From NCBI GenBank assembly GCA_902385025.1, contig CABMDX010000140.1, forward strand, positions 1 to 5,810: a DNA stretch of 5,810 nt, written 5' to 3'. Origin of the DNA: an uncultured archaeon. Lineage in GTDB: Archaea > Halobacteriota > Methanosarcinia > Methanotrichales > Methanotrichaceae. A model generated the notes under the pieces. The model made no database searches, was not told where the DNA came from, and saw only the letters and a list, made by a program, of their open reading frames with translations. A program made the translations under genes and the position numbers. This document shows positions 1-5,537 of the stretch, one piece after another (within the stretch, counting starts at the first letter, position 1; every line of letters begins with the position of its first letter).

Positions 1-265
1 CATGGGAGCAGGAACCAGTGCCTCCCAGTATGTGAGGGCCATCCATGATATCCTGAGAGAAGACGGCATAAATTTTGTTCCCGGGCCATTGTCTACGGCC
101 ATAGAAGCAAGCAGCTTCGAGCAGCTCTTCAAGGTGGTTGAAAGAGCAAATGTCCTGCTGGCGGAGATGGGAATAAAGAGGGTGATAACGACAGTACATA
201 TCGATTACCGGATAGACAGGGAGATCTCCATCAAATCCAAGCTCGATGCCTGCGCCGTGAAGTGA
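1..265 (+). CDS. MTH1187-family thiamine-binding protein, 3' part
   Basis: This is the C-terminal 87 residues or so of a small protein of the MTH1187/YkoF-like family (COG0011), roughly 100 residues long in full, which adopts a ferredoxin-like fold and has been reported to bind thiamine. The visible part opens with MGAGTS, matching the family's P-M-G-x-G-T-S loop after the first beta strand, and continues with PLSTAIEASS, an LFKVVERANVLLAEMGIKRV helix-turn region and the conserved VITTVHIDYRIDRE strand. The Met at base 2 is therefore probably internal, and the true start lies upstream, outside the window, with one beta strand missing. The stop is TGA at 263-265, inside a hairpin. Its physiological role is unclear. 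Family assignment is from motif memory and is fairly secure; the link to thiamine is known for the family, not shown here. Confidence 0.85.
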   Translation, partial: MGAGTSASQYVRAIHDILREDGINFVPGPLSTAIEASSFEQLFKVVERANVLLAEMGIKRVITTVHIDYRIDREISIKSKLDACAVK

Positions 266-284
266 TGTGGTGCTCAATCACTTC
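259..284 (+). terminator. Hairpin over the stop codon of the thiamine-binding protein gene
   Basis: A perfect 8-bp inverted repeat, GAAGTGAT at 259-266 and ATCACTTC at 277-284, surrounds a 10-base loop and is followed by only three T. The left arm contains the TGA stop. It could mark the 3' end of the transcript or protect it from nucleases. The short T run makes a strong intrinsic terminator doubtful. Confidence 0.45.
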
Positions 285-325
285 TTTGCCGAAATGCGAA
301 TACGTTTTAGTTGCGAAGATAATTT

Positions 326-338
326 GAAATATAAATAT
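326..338 (+). promoter_or_regulatory. Probable TATA box for the prenyltransferase gene
   Basis: The AT-rich element GAAATATAAATAT resembles an archaeal BRE plus TATA box. It lies in the only clearly AT-rich block between the two genes. Transcription would start about 25 bases downstream, near 355-362, giving a leader of roughly 175-180 bases before the ATG at 538. Assignment rests on sequence likeness and position only. Confidence 0.45.
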
Positions 339-359
339 TTTTTCGGGCGCTTTGATTTT

Positions 360-537
360 TGGTATGCTCTGTCGTCAACATCGGGTTACCCGTGTTTTCC
401 AAACTGAGGGGATGAGTCTGTCCAGGAGATAAGTTCAATCGATTTTATGAAGCAAGAAGCCCTGCTCATTTAGGGACAAGGGAGGAAGTCGCTAAAATCA
501 TCTAAGATACACATACCTCTCCAGGAGGCTATGTAGT
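360..537 (+). other. Long untranslated leader of the prenyltransferase gene
   Basis: No protein gene is convincing in 266-537. If the promoter at 326-338 is right, this stretch is a leader of about 178 bases. It holds a small hairpin (CGGG-TTA-CCCG, 384 region), a direct repeat TCCAGGAG at 421-428 and 520-527, and a nine-codon ATG-to-TAG frame at 447-473 (MKQEALLI). There is also a possible closing stem between GGTATG at 361-366 and CATACC at 512-517. The Shine-Dalgarno AGGAGG at 523-528 can be masked by CCTC at 516-519. A minimal ATG-TAG pair sits at 531-536, just before the true ATG at 538. I do not recognise a known riboswitch class here. Confidence 0.35.
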
Positions 538-1470
538 ATGTTGGATTGTAGATTCAGCGTCTTTAAGAAAATTTTTGGGGTTGGATTTGGAAAGTTTTCC
601 AGACACATATTGGGGTCGATCAGAGGAATATTTTCCTTTCTGTCTGTAAGCTCCTTATTTATAGGCGGCACAGGTTTCTTTAAAACATTTATTGGCTATT
701 TTTTGCTGGGAGTGCATCCCAACTTTCTCGTCTGCTTTGCAGTCTTTCTGGTGTCCTTCAGCGTATATACTCTGGACAAAATTGCCGATCTGGATAAGGA
801 TACTGTTAGCATGCCCGCAAGAGCTGGCTTTTTGCAGGGACGGAAGAATCTGGCAATTGCCTACTCGTCCCTAGCATATTTGATCTCCATAATTATCATA
901 TTCATCAGCCGGCCAATATCGTCTCTATTCTTGCTGGTTCCCATGATGGCTAACGCAGCATATGGCATAAGGCTAATTCCAGGAATCCCACGGCTTAAGG
1001 ATATTCCGGTTATGAAGAACACAGTTGTAGCTTTCTCCTGGGCCCTGGTGACAATTATGATTCCAGTCACATATCAATCCCACTGGAAAGCCGGAACTTT
1101 TTCCCTGGTGGTATTCATGGTCCTTTATTTTATGTTCATAAAGACCTTTATTGATACTGTTCTTTATGACATACGAGACGAATCCGGCGATAGAATAAAC
1201 AATGTCAGAACCATACCTGTACTTATGGGCTTGGAAAAGACAATCTTGATACTTCTCGCCCTTAATAGTACACTGCTCTTGGTCCTGCCGTTATTTGAGG
1301 GCATAAGCTGGCTGCTTATCCTGACCCTGGTCATTTACGGCTATGCATACATCCTTTACTTCAGAGAACGGCGCGATCCCCTAGCGCTGGATTTTTGCGT
1401 GGAAGGAGAATGGATGCTTGCCAGCCTGTCTCTCATGGCAATATTAGGGAGCACGACCCTGTGCTGGTAG
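538..1470 (+). CDS. UbiA-superfamily membrane prenyltransferase
   Basis: This 310-residue protein is an integral membrane protein with about nine hydrophobic segments (roughly 29-46, 50-78, 105-124, 127-146, 160-178, 187-205, 234-253, 257-275, 290-307). It carries both aspartate-rich motifs of UbiA aromatic prenyltransferases, which transfer an isoprenoid chain from its diphosphate through Mg2+. The first is D80-KIA-D84-L-D86-K-D88, where the family's usual Asn-Asp opening is replaced by Leu-Asp. The second is D206-TVLY-D211-IR-D214-ESG-D218, followed by the family-like RTIPVLMG. KDIPVMKN at 154-161 is also typical. The acceptor cannot be read from sequence; a role in quinone or methanophenazine-type lipid synthesis is only a guess. 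The start is supported by AGGAGG at 523-528, nine bases before the ATG. The gene is visibly richer in A and T than the ribosomal genes. It stands alone and converges on the next gene. Confidence 0.85.
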   Translation: MLDCRFSVFKKIFGVGFGKFSRHILGSIRGIFSFLSVSSLFIGGTGFFKTFIGYFLLGVHPNFLVCFAVFLVSFSVYTLDKIADLDKDTVSMPARAGFLQGRKNLAIAYSSLAYLISIIIIFISRPISSLFLLVPMMANAAYGIRLIPGIPRLKDIPVMKNTVVAFSWALVTIMIPVTYQSHWKAGTFSLVVFMVLYFMFIKTFIDTVLYDIRDESGDRINNVRTIPVLMGLEKTILILLALNSTLLLVLPLFEGISWLLILTLVIYGYAYILYFRERRDPLALDFCVEGEWMLASLSLMAILGSTTLCW

Positions 1471-1485
1471 AATCAGATTCAAGGG

Positions 1486-1508
1486 GCAGAGGTCTCTTAA
1501 GCCTCTGC
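1486..1508. terminator. Hairpin between converging genes
   Basis: GCAGAGG at 1486-1492 and CCTCTGC at 1502-1508 form a perfect 7-bp stem. The right arm lies inside the last codons of the minus-strand HTH gene. It sits where the two converging transcripts meet and could mark either 3' end. There is no good T tract on either side, so function is inferred from place and symmetry. Confidence 0.4.
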
Positions 1509-2093
1509 TGCCTCATAATCAGTATCTATAGTATCCGAAAGCCCATCCTCGCTATGTGAGGTCACCATGCGCTCCGAGACGTCCTGATCCGATAGTATTT
1601 CCTGGAAGCGTTTGGTATAGCCATCCCGCTCCGATGCCCTCTGGCTGTCGAAGATATTCCTGTATTCAGAAATGGTTGAAGGTGCTACGCGAAGGGCTTC
1701 TGCCATCTCCTTAACGGACTTTCCTGCATCCGATATGCGGAGAAATTCCTCCTTGTCAAATGGAGGCTTCAGATCCGTATCCCGGAATAAGTGAAGCTTG
1801 ATTCGGGCTCTGCTGACCGTTTTATTAAGAGCCCTATCCCCCAGCCGCTCTGCAATTTCAGTATCGCTTAAACCCTTATAAAAAAGCCGCACCACAGAGG
1901 CTAATTGTTCCGGAGAAAGCTTGGTCTGAATGGTGTATTGCTTTATCATCTCCCGAACCACCCCCAATAGAGCATGCTCGATCTCGCTGCTTCCCCTGAG
2001 ACTTCCATGACGAGTGGCCTGCTTTTCCACGACCTTAGTGCTGGCGCCAATCTTCATAACGAGGTCTCGCAGCTTCTCAGTCTTACCACTCAT
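1497..2093 (-). CDS. Double helix-turn-helix protein, conditioned medium-induced protein 4-like
   Basis: This 198-residue soluble protein is probably a DNA-binding regulator. Two helix-turn-helix units are visible. One is at about 61-105 (SPEQLASVVRLFYKGLSDTE, then IAERLG and a Lys/Arg-rich recognition stretch). The second is at about 113-150 (KEEFLRISDAGKSVKEMAEA, then LRVAPSTISEYRNIF). The order MSGKTEKLRDL, a basic RHGSLRG patch, two HTH units and an acidic tail (about 170-198) matches my memory of the haloarchaeal 'conditioned medium-induced protein 4' family; this name comes from expression, not from a known mechanism. The start ATG at 2091-2093 is supported by GGTGA on the minus strand (bases 2107-2103), nine bases ahead. 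It is divergent from the spt5-ribosomal cluster, so control of that cluster or of itself is possible, but nothing in the sequence proves it. Confidence 0.7.
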   Translation of the reverse strand: MSGKTEKLRDLVMKIGASTKVVEKQATRHGSLRGSSEIEHALLGVVREMIKQYTIQTKLSPEQLASVVRLFYKGLSDTEIAERLGDRALNKTVSRARIKLHLFRDTDLKPPFDKEEFLRISDAGKSVKEMAEALRVAPSTISEYRNIFDSQRASERDGYTKRFQEILSDQDVSERMVTSHSEDGLSDTIDTDYEAAEA

Positions 2094-2124
2094 TTGAGAT
2101 ACTCACCCCTCAGGAAACTCCTTT

Positions 2125-2139
2125 GTTTATAGTATAAAG
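2125..2139 (-). promoter_or_regulatory. Probable TATA box for the HTH gene
   Basis: Read on the minus strand this is CTTTATACTATAAAC, preceded by GGAAATCT as a possible BRE. A start about 25 bases on, near 2106-2110, would leave a leader of about 15 bases that just includes the GGTGA site. It is about 35 bases from the oppositely directed spt5 TATA box, so binding to one may affect the other. Confidence 0.5.
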
Positions 2140-2155
2140 AGATTTCCATTGTATT

Positions 2156-2172
2156 ACAAACCTTTTTATATA
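2156..2172 (+). promoter_or_regulatory. TATA box of the spt5-ribosomal protein cluster
   Basis: TTTATATA at 2165-2172 is a near-consensus archaeal TATA box, with ACAAACC at 2156-2162 in BRE position. The usual spacing of about 25-27 bases from the box centre puts the start at about 2193-2196, on or just before the ATG at 2196. The first cistron is thus likely leaderless. Confidence 0.75.
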
Positions 2173-2195
2173 CGGCCCTCGTCTAAGAAGGCGGA

Positions 2196-2651
2196 ATGTC
2201 CGAGACCAGCATATATGTTGTTAAGACCACTGCCAATCAAGAAAGATCAGTGGCCAACATGATCGCCCAGATAGCACGCAAGGAAAAGTATGATATAAGG
2301 GCACTGCTGGTACCAGATGTGCTGAAAGGCTACGTTCTTGTGGAATCACCAGCTCCCGAGATCGTAGATCAGGCGATTCAAGGAATACCCCACGCACGCT
2401 CTGTGATAAAAGGGGCCTCGAATATCGGAGAGGTGGAGCACTTTCTCACGCCTAAGCCGGCCGTAATCGGAATAACCGAAGGTGCAATCGTTGAGCTTAT
2501 ATCCGGGCCGTTTAAGGGAGAGAAGGCGAGGGTTAAACGCGTGGACGTTGCCAAGGAAGAGATAACTGTTGAACTCTTTGAAGCCATGGTGCCCATCCCC
2601 ATCACTGTAAGGGGAGATCACGTACGCGTGCTCAGCAAAGATGAAACTTAG
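2196..2651 (+). CDS. spt5: Transcription elongation factor Spt5 (archaeal NusG)
   Basis: Spt5 binds the clamp of RNA polymerase, usually with Spt4, and makes elongation processive; in archaea it may also link transcription to the ribosome. The 151-residue protein has the archaeal two-domain plan. The NGN domain covers about 5-87 ([19 protein letters not shown], then the core LKGYVLVE at 43-50 and [10 protein letters not shown]). A KOW domain covers about 92-148, with [20 protein letters not shown] at its heart. Length is normal for the family. The ATG at 2196 has no proper Shine-Dalgarno, and the TATA box spacing suggests a leaderless start. The TAG stop overlaps the first base of the L11 ribosome binding site by one base. 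secE, the usual upstream partner in many archaea, is absent here. Confidence 0.95.
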   Translation: MSETSIYVVKTTANQERSVANMIAQIARKEKYDIRALLVPDVLKGYVLVESPAPEIVDQAIQGIPHARSVIKGASNIGEVEHFLTPKPAVIGITEGAIVELISGPFKGEKARVKRVDVAKEEITVELFEAMVPIPITVRGDHVRVLSKDET

Positions 2652-2663
2652 AGGTGACAAGTA

Positions 2664-3140
2664 TTGGCTAATGTTGTAGAAGCATTGGTCCCAGGCGGAA
2701 AGGCCAGCGCCGGGCCGCCATTGGGGCCGGCCCTTGGACCATTGGGTGTAAACGTTGCTCAGGTGGTTGCCAAGATAAATGAGCAGACCAAAGACCTGAA
2801 TGGAATGCAGGTTCCAGTCAAGATCAAAGTAAAGTCCAGAACCGAGTTTGAGATCGAGGTCGGAACTCCTCCAACTTCAGCTCTGATCCTGAAGGAGATG
2901 GGCGTGGAGAAGGGAACTGGCGATAAAAGCATCGTCGGAAACCTGACCATGGAGCAGGTACTTAAAATCGCAAATATTAAGCGAAAAGGGCTCCTCTCAA
3001 AGACCCTGAAGTATGCTGCACGTGAGGTTATCGGCACGGCAGGATCTTTAGGTGCGACCGTTGACGGTTTGCCCAGCAAAGAGGCTCAGCTTGCTGTCGC
3101 CAGCGGCAAATACGATGAGATATTAGAAGCGAAGGCTTAA
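2664..3140 (+). CDS. rpl11: 50S ribosomal protein L11 (uL11)
   Basis: L11 forms the base of the ribosomal stalk with L10/P0 and binds the GTPase-associated region of 23S rRNA. The 158 residues match archaeal L11. The N-terminal domain shows [20 protein letters not shown] then GPLGVN (residues 5-30), with the proline-rich linker near 66-75 ([10 protein letters not shown]). The C-terminal RNA-binding domain runs from about 75 to 140, including [20 protein letters not shown]. The start codon is TTG at 2664-2666, chosen because GAGGTGA at 2651-2657 lies six bases ahead and because archaeal L11 begins near this residue; no in-frame ATG would leave a complete N-terminus. It follows spt5 by 12 bases and must be translated from the same mRNA. 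An 84-base gap separates it from L1. Confidence 0.96.
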   Translation: MANVVEALVPGGKASAGPPLGPALGPLGVNVAQVVAKINEQTKDLNGMQVPVKIKVKSRTEFEIEVGTPPTSALILKEMGVEKGTGDKSIVGNLTMEQVLKIANIKRKGLLSKTLKYAAREVIGTAGSLGATVDGLPSKEAQLAVASGKYDEILEAKA

Positions 3141-3177
3141 ATATAAAGTTATAATCTCAAAGTTAATTCTCTTTTTT
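3139..3177 (+). promoter_or_regulatory. Possible internal promoter and T tract between L11 and L1
   Basis: AAATATAAA at 3139-3147, overlapping the L11 stop, resembles a weak TATA box that could start transcription near 3168. CTCAAA at 3156-3161 can pair with TTTGAG at 3175-3180, and T6 at 3172-3177 could cause partial termination of read-through RNA. In Methanococcus, L1-L10-L12 form a unit apart from L11 (family knowledge), so an internal promoter is reasonable but not proven. Confidence 0.3.
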
Positions 3178-3183
3178 GAGAAG

Positions 3184-3218
3184 CCGTAGGAGACCTACGA
3201 GTCGATAGACTACGGAGG
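3184..3218 (+). promoter_or_regulatory. Alternative hairpins and ribosome binding site ahead of L1
   Basis: CGTAGG (3185-3190) and CCTACG (3194-3199) make a 6-bp hairpin with an AGA loop, followed by AGTC-GATA-GACT (3200-3211). Alternatively CCGTAG (3184-3189) pairs with CTACGG (3210-3215), which takes up the first two bases of the L1 Shine-Dalgarno GGAGG at 3214-3218. The two folds share the strand 3185-3189 and cannot coexist. The repeated CTACG at 3195-3199 and 3210-3214 makes the switch possible. Control by L1 is inferred. Confidence 0.45.
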
Positions 3219-3224
3219 ATTGAA

Positions 3225-3857
3225 ATGGATATAGAAGAAGCCATCAAACAGGCTATCACTGAGGCGCCTGCCAGGAAGTTCAGCGAGAGCGTGGATCTGG
3301 CTATTAACCTTCATAACATCGACCTGTCCCAGCCTGGGAACAGAGTCGATGCCGAGGTTATGCTGCCCCACGGCCTTGGCAAACCGACCAAGATCGCCGT
3401 GTTCGCTGCTGGTGAGACGGCCCTCCGAGCCAAGAGCGCCGGCGCAGACCGAGTTATATCCGCGGACGAGATCAAGGAGTTCGCGGGCGACAAGAGAGCG
3501 GCGCGAAAATTGGCCGATGAATACAAGTTCTTCATAGCAGAGACTCAGTTCATGCCTGTCATAGGAAAGAGCTTGGGCTCGATCCTTGGTAAGAGGGGCA
3601 AGATGCCCACACCACTGCCACCGACACAAGATGTGACTCCACAGGTGCAGAGGCTCAAGAATATGATCAGAATCAGGTCCAGGGATAGGCCGACCTTTCA
3701 CCTGACTATTGGGAACAAAAATATGAACACCAAAGAGCTGGCCGAGAATGCAGATGCGGTCATAGTCAAGCTCGAGCAGACCTTGAAGGATGGTCGGCAT
3801 AACCTGAAGTCGGTTTACGTCAAGACCACCATGGGGCCTTCTATAAGGGTGATCTAA
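3225..3857 (+). CDS. rpl1: 50S ribosomal protein L1 (uL1)
   Basis: L1 binds the mobile L1 stalk of 23S rRNA and helps release deacylated tRNA. In methanogens it is also a known translational repressor of its own mRNA. The 210-residue length fits archaeal L1. Family signatures are ARKFSESVDLAINL (16-29), NRVDAEVMLPHGLGKPTKI (39-57), the signature loop IGKSLGSILGKRGKMPTPLP (113-132) and the C-terminal SVYVKTTMGPSIRV (196-209). The two-domain order (domain I ends near 65 and resumes near 155; domain II lies between) is as expected. The ATG at 3225 has GGAGG at 3214-3218, six bases ahead, within the alternative hairpin region. Its TAA stop abuts the ATG of L10 with no base between, so the two are probably coupled in translation. 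Confidence 0.96.
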   Translation: MDIEEAIKQAITEAPARKFSESVDLAINLHNIDLSQPGNRVDAEVMLPHGLGKPTKIAVFAAGETALRAKSAGADRVISADEIKEFAGDKRAARKLADEYKFFIAETQFMPVIGKSLGSILGKRGKMPTPLPPTQDVTPQVQRLKNMIRIRSRDRPTFHLTIGNKNMNTKELAENADAVIVKLEQTLKDGRHNLKSVYVKTTMGPSIRVI

Positions 3858-4826
3858 ATGGCAGGAGTGACTCGTCATACTGCCCACGTACCTGATTGGA
3901 AGGTCAAGGATGTAGAGGAGCTGGTCGAGAAGATCAGCAAGAGCAGAGTGGTCGGCGTAGTCGGCGTGCGCGAGATCCCGGCCAGTAATTTGCAGCAGAT
4001 GCGAGGGAATCTCCGGGGAAACGTCGAGATCAGAATGGTCCGGAACACCATTGCAAGGCGTGCTCTTGAGGCCTCGGCACCAGATATCAAGAAACTGGCT
4101 GATTTTATCGAGGATCAAACTGCTTTGATCTTTTGCGATGATAATCCCTTCAAGCTCAACAGCCTTCTGGAGAAGGGCAAACAGCCCATGCCCATTAAAG
4201 CCGGCGCGCGTGCCCCGAAAGATATCGTGGTTGAGGCCGGAGAGACATCATTCTCGCCTGGGCCAATGGTCGGCAAGCTTCAGGCGGCCGGTATCCCCGC
4301 TGCCATCAAAGGCGGAAAAGTGGTCATCAATCAGAAGATCACTCTCGCTAAAGAGGGTGAGGTCGTTTCAGCCAAGACTGCAGATATTCTGAAGACAATG
4401 GAGATCTTCCCGAGAAACGTGGGCTTGGAATTGAGAGCCGCCTACGAGAGTGGCTTGATCTTCAAGTCCAAGGATCTCTTCATCGATGTGGAGAGCCAGA
4501 TCTCAGAGCTGTGCACAGCTTCTGCCAAAGCGTTCAGCTTTGCTGTCGAGATCGGCTACGCCACGCCTGAAACGGTCGGACCGATGTTGCAGAAGGCCCA
4601 GACCAAGGCCCGCGGCCTGGTTCTGGATGCGGGAATACCCGTGCCTGGCATGATGGAGCTCATTATTGCCAAGGCCGCTGCCAATGCCAGGGCGCTTTCA
4701 GGCCTTGCCAGCGGTGAGCCGGCCCCAGTTGCGGCTGCAGCCGCCCCGGTTGCTGCCGAGGAAGAGAAAGAAGAGAAGAAGGATGAAGGAGACACCGCTG
4801 CAGGACTTGGTGCTCTGTTCGGTTAA
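3858..4826 (+). CDS. rpl10: 50S ribosomal protein L10 / acidic protein P0 (uL10)
   Basis: P0 anchors the stalk to 23S rRNA and carries several L12/P1 dimers. The 322-residue archaeal form has the rRNA-binding domain at about 1-105 ([46 protein letters not shown]) and the inserted domain at about 110-185 ([20 protein letters not shown]). A helical spine that receives L12 dimers follows, at about 215-285. An Ala/Pro hinge and an acidic tail rich in Glu and Lys come last, ending in GLGALFG. That last motif is shared with L12 and contacts translational GTPases. It starts directly after the L1 stop; GGTGATC at 3848-3854, a 7-base match to the archaeal anti-Shine-Dalgarno, lies inside the L1 end. 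A long antisense frame over its 5' part is a shadow. Confidence 0.96.
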   Translation: MAGVTRHTAHVPDWKVKDVEELVEKISKSRVVGVVGVREIPASNLQQMRGNLRGNVEIRMVRNTIARRALEASAPDIKKLADFIEDQTALIFCDDNPFKLNSLLEKGKQPMPIKAGARAPKDIVVEAGETSFSPGPMVGKLQAAGIPAAIKGGKVVINQKITLAKEGEVVSAKTADILKTMEIFPRNVGLELRAAYESGLIFKSKDLFIDVESQISELCTASAKAFSFAVEIGYATPETVGPMLQKAQTKARGLVLDAGIPVPGMMELIIAKAAANARALSGLASGEPAPVAAAAAPVAAEEEKEEKKDEGDTAAGLGALFG

Positions 4827-4841
4827 ATTTGCTTGCAAATT
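4826..4841 (+). other. Small hairpin between L10 and L12
   Basis: AATTTG (4826-4831) and CAAATT (4836-4841) form a 6-bp stem with loop CTTG, starting at the last base of the L10 stop. It may help mark RNA processing or stability ahead of L12, which is needed in several copies per ribosome. The stem is AT-rich and weak, and no function is shown. Confidence 0.3.
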
Positions 4842-4860
4842 AATTTCGAGGTCGATACAA

Positions 4861-5175
4861 ATGGAATACGTATACGCTGCATTGCTGCTTCACAGCGCAG
4901 GAAAAGATGTCAACGAGGATGGAATAAAGAAGGTCGTCGAGGCCTCTGGCGTGGCCGCTGACGAGATCAGAATCAAGGCTCTGGTTGCAGCCCTTGAGGG
5001 TGTAGACATTGCCAAGGTTCTCTCCCAGGCAGCCGCCGTGCCGGTAGCTGCAGCCGCAGCCGTACCGGTCGCCGCAGCCCCTGCTGCCAAAGGCGAGGCC
5101 AAGGCAGAGAAAGAGGAGAGCAAGGAAGCTGCAGAGGAGAGCGGAGTAGAGGGCCTGGGCGCACTGTTTGGCTAA
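4861..5175 (+). CDS. rpl12: 50S ribosomal protein L12 / acidic stalk protein P1
   Basis: Archaeal L12 (P1 type, unrelated in fold to bacterial L7/L12) dimerises and sits on the P0 spine, where it recruits elongation factors. The 104-residue protein shows the helical dimerisation domain at 1-55 ([40 protein letters not shown]). A flexible Ala/Pro/Val hinge follows at about 57-77 and a charged Lys/Glu stretch at about 78-95. The tail is EGLGALFG. The same frame stays open upstream into L10, but the ATG at 4861 is the true start: [11 protein letters not shown] is the conserved N-terminus and GAGGT at 4848-4852 lies eight bases ahead. The gap to L10 is 34 bases. It is the last gene of the cluster; its stop lies in the terminator stem. 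Confidence 0.96.
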   Translation: MEYVYAALLLHSAGKDVNEDGIKKVVEASGVAADEIRIKALVAALEGVDIAKVLSQAAAVPVAAAAAVPVAAAPAAKGEAKAEKEESKEAAEESGVEGLGALFG

Positions 5176-5201
5176 AGCTTTTTAGCCATCCTTCTTTTTT
5201 T
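5170..5201 (+). terminator. Terminator of the ribosomal protein cluster
   Basis: GGCTAAA (5170-5176) and TTTAGCC (5181-5187) form a perfect 7-bp stem with loop GCTT, followed by TTC and a T7 tract at 5195-5201. The left arm includes the L12 stop codon. Archaeal RNA polymerase stops well at T-rich runs. The A5 at 5202-5206 gives a T run for the converging MC1 transcript, so the site may serve both strands. Confidence 0.75.
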
Positions 5202-5218
5202 AAAAATAGTTAAAGTTC

Positions 5219-5481
5219 TTACAGCTTTTCGATGCCGACCTTCTTGACGTTAGGCTTCCAGATATTACCGGGCATCCATCCTGGGGCATTGGCGGGTTTT
5301 GGCACAAGCCTTCGTTCTCCCTGGAAGATGTGCACCTTCTTGGTTCCCCTTTCCCGGAGCATGATATCGGTAATGCCCCGGTTTGCGGCCTTGAGTGCTG
5401 CTTGCCTGGGCTGTTTTCCGCAAAAGACCCCTATCTCGTTCCATCCCTGTCGCGCAATGCGAAATTTCTTTTTTCTGCCAT
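5219..5481 (-). pseudogene. mc1: MC1 chromosomal protein gene with a one-base frameshift
   Basis: MC1 is a small basic DNA-bending protein that packs the chromosome in Methanosarcinales and haloarchaea. Minus-strand bases 5481-5440 encode MAEKRNFALRDRDG, matching the known MC1 start (RNF-LRD-DGN-E). That frame then stops at TAG 5433-5431. The rest, NEIGVFCGKQPRQAALKAAN then RG, LRERGTKKVHIF, PGWMPGNIWKPNVKKVGIEKL, lies in the neighbouring frame down to TAA at 5219-5221. Adding one A after GGA (one T in the TT at 5439-5440 on the plus strand) would give DGNEIGVF and an intact protein of 87 residues. The ATG at 5481-5479 has GAGGA (5493-5489) seven bases ahead, which supports this start. The longer open frame up to a GTG at 5554 reads through non-coding leader. 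The segment between NRG and LRERG is about six residues shorter than in remembered MC1 proteins. It could be a true lesion or a sequencing error; I see no programmed slippage signal. Confidence 0.85.
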
Positions 5482-5537
5482 ATTTTATTCCTCGACTGAA
5501 AACCACATGCCTTGGTCCATAAGTCTTTACTGCATGT

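Noticed and set aside
404..416. CTGA and GGATGAG as D' and C' boxes of a C/D guide RNA, or a hammerhead core
   Set aside because: No upstream box C or downstream box D at proper spacing, and no CUGAUGA/GAAA pair for a hammerhead.
1450..1465. AGCAC/GTGCT hairpin near the end of the prenyltransferase gene
   Set aside because: A 5-bp stem wholly inside coding sequence with no T tract; likely chance.
3210..4118. Minus-strand frame of 302 codons antisense to L1 and L10
   Set aside because: It overlaps two certain ribosomal genes, has no recognisable protein motif and reflects codon bias of the plus-strand genes.
4666..4860. Upstream extension of the L12 frame into the end of L10
   Set aside because: The conserved L12 N-terminus and a Shine-Dalgarno mark 4861; the extension is out-of-frame L10 sequence.
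5465..5475. A6 run in the mc1 mRNA as a programmed slippage site
   Set aside because: The shift must come after the DRDG codons, about nine codons downstream of the run, and the A6G run is not in the phase of a canonical slippery heptamer.
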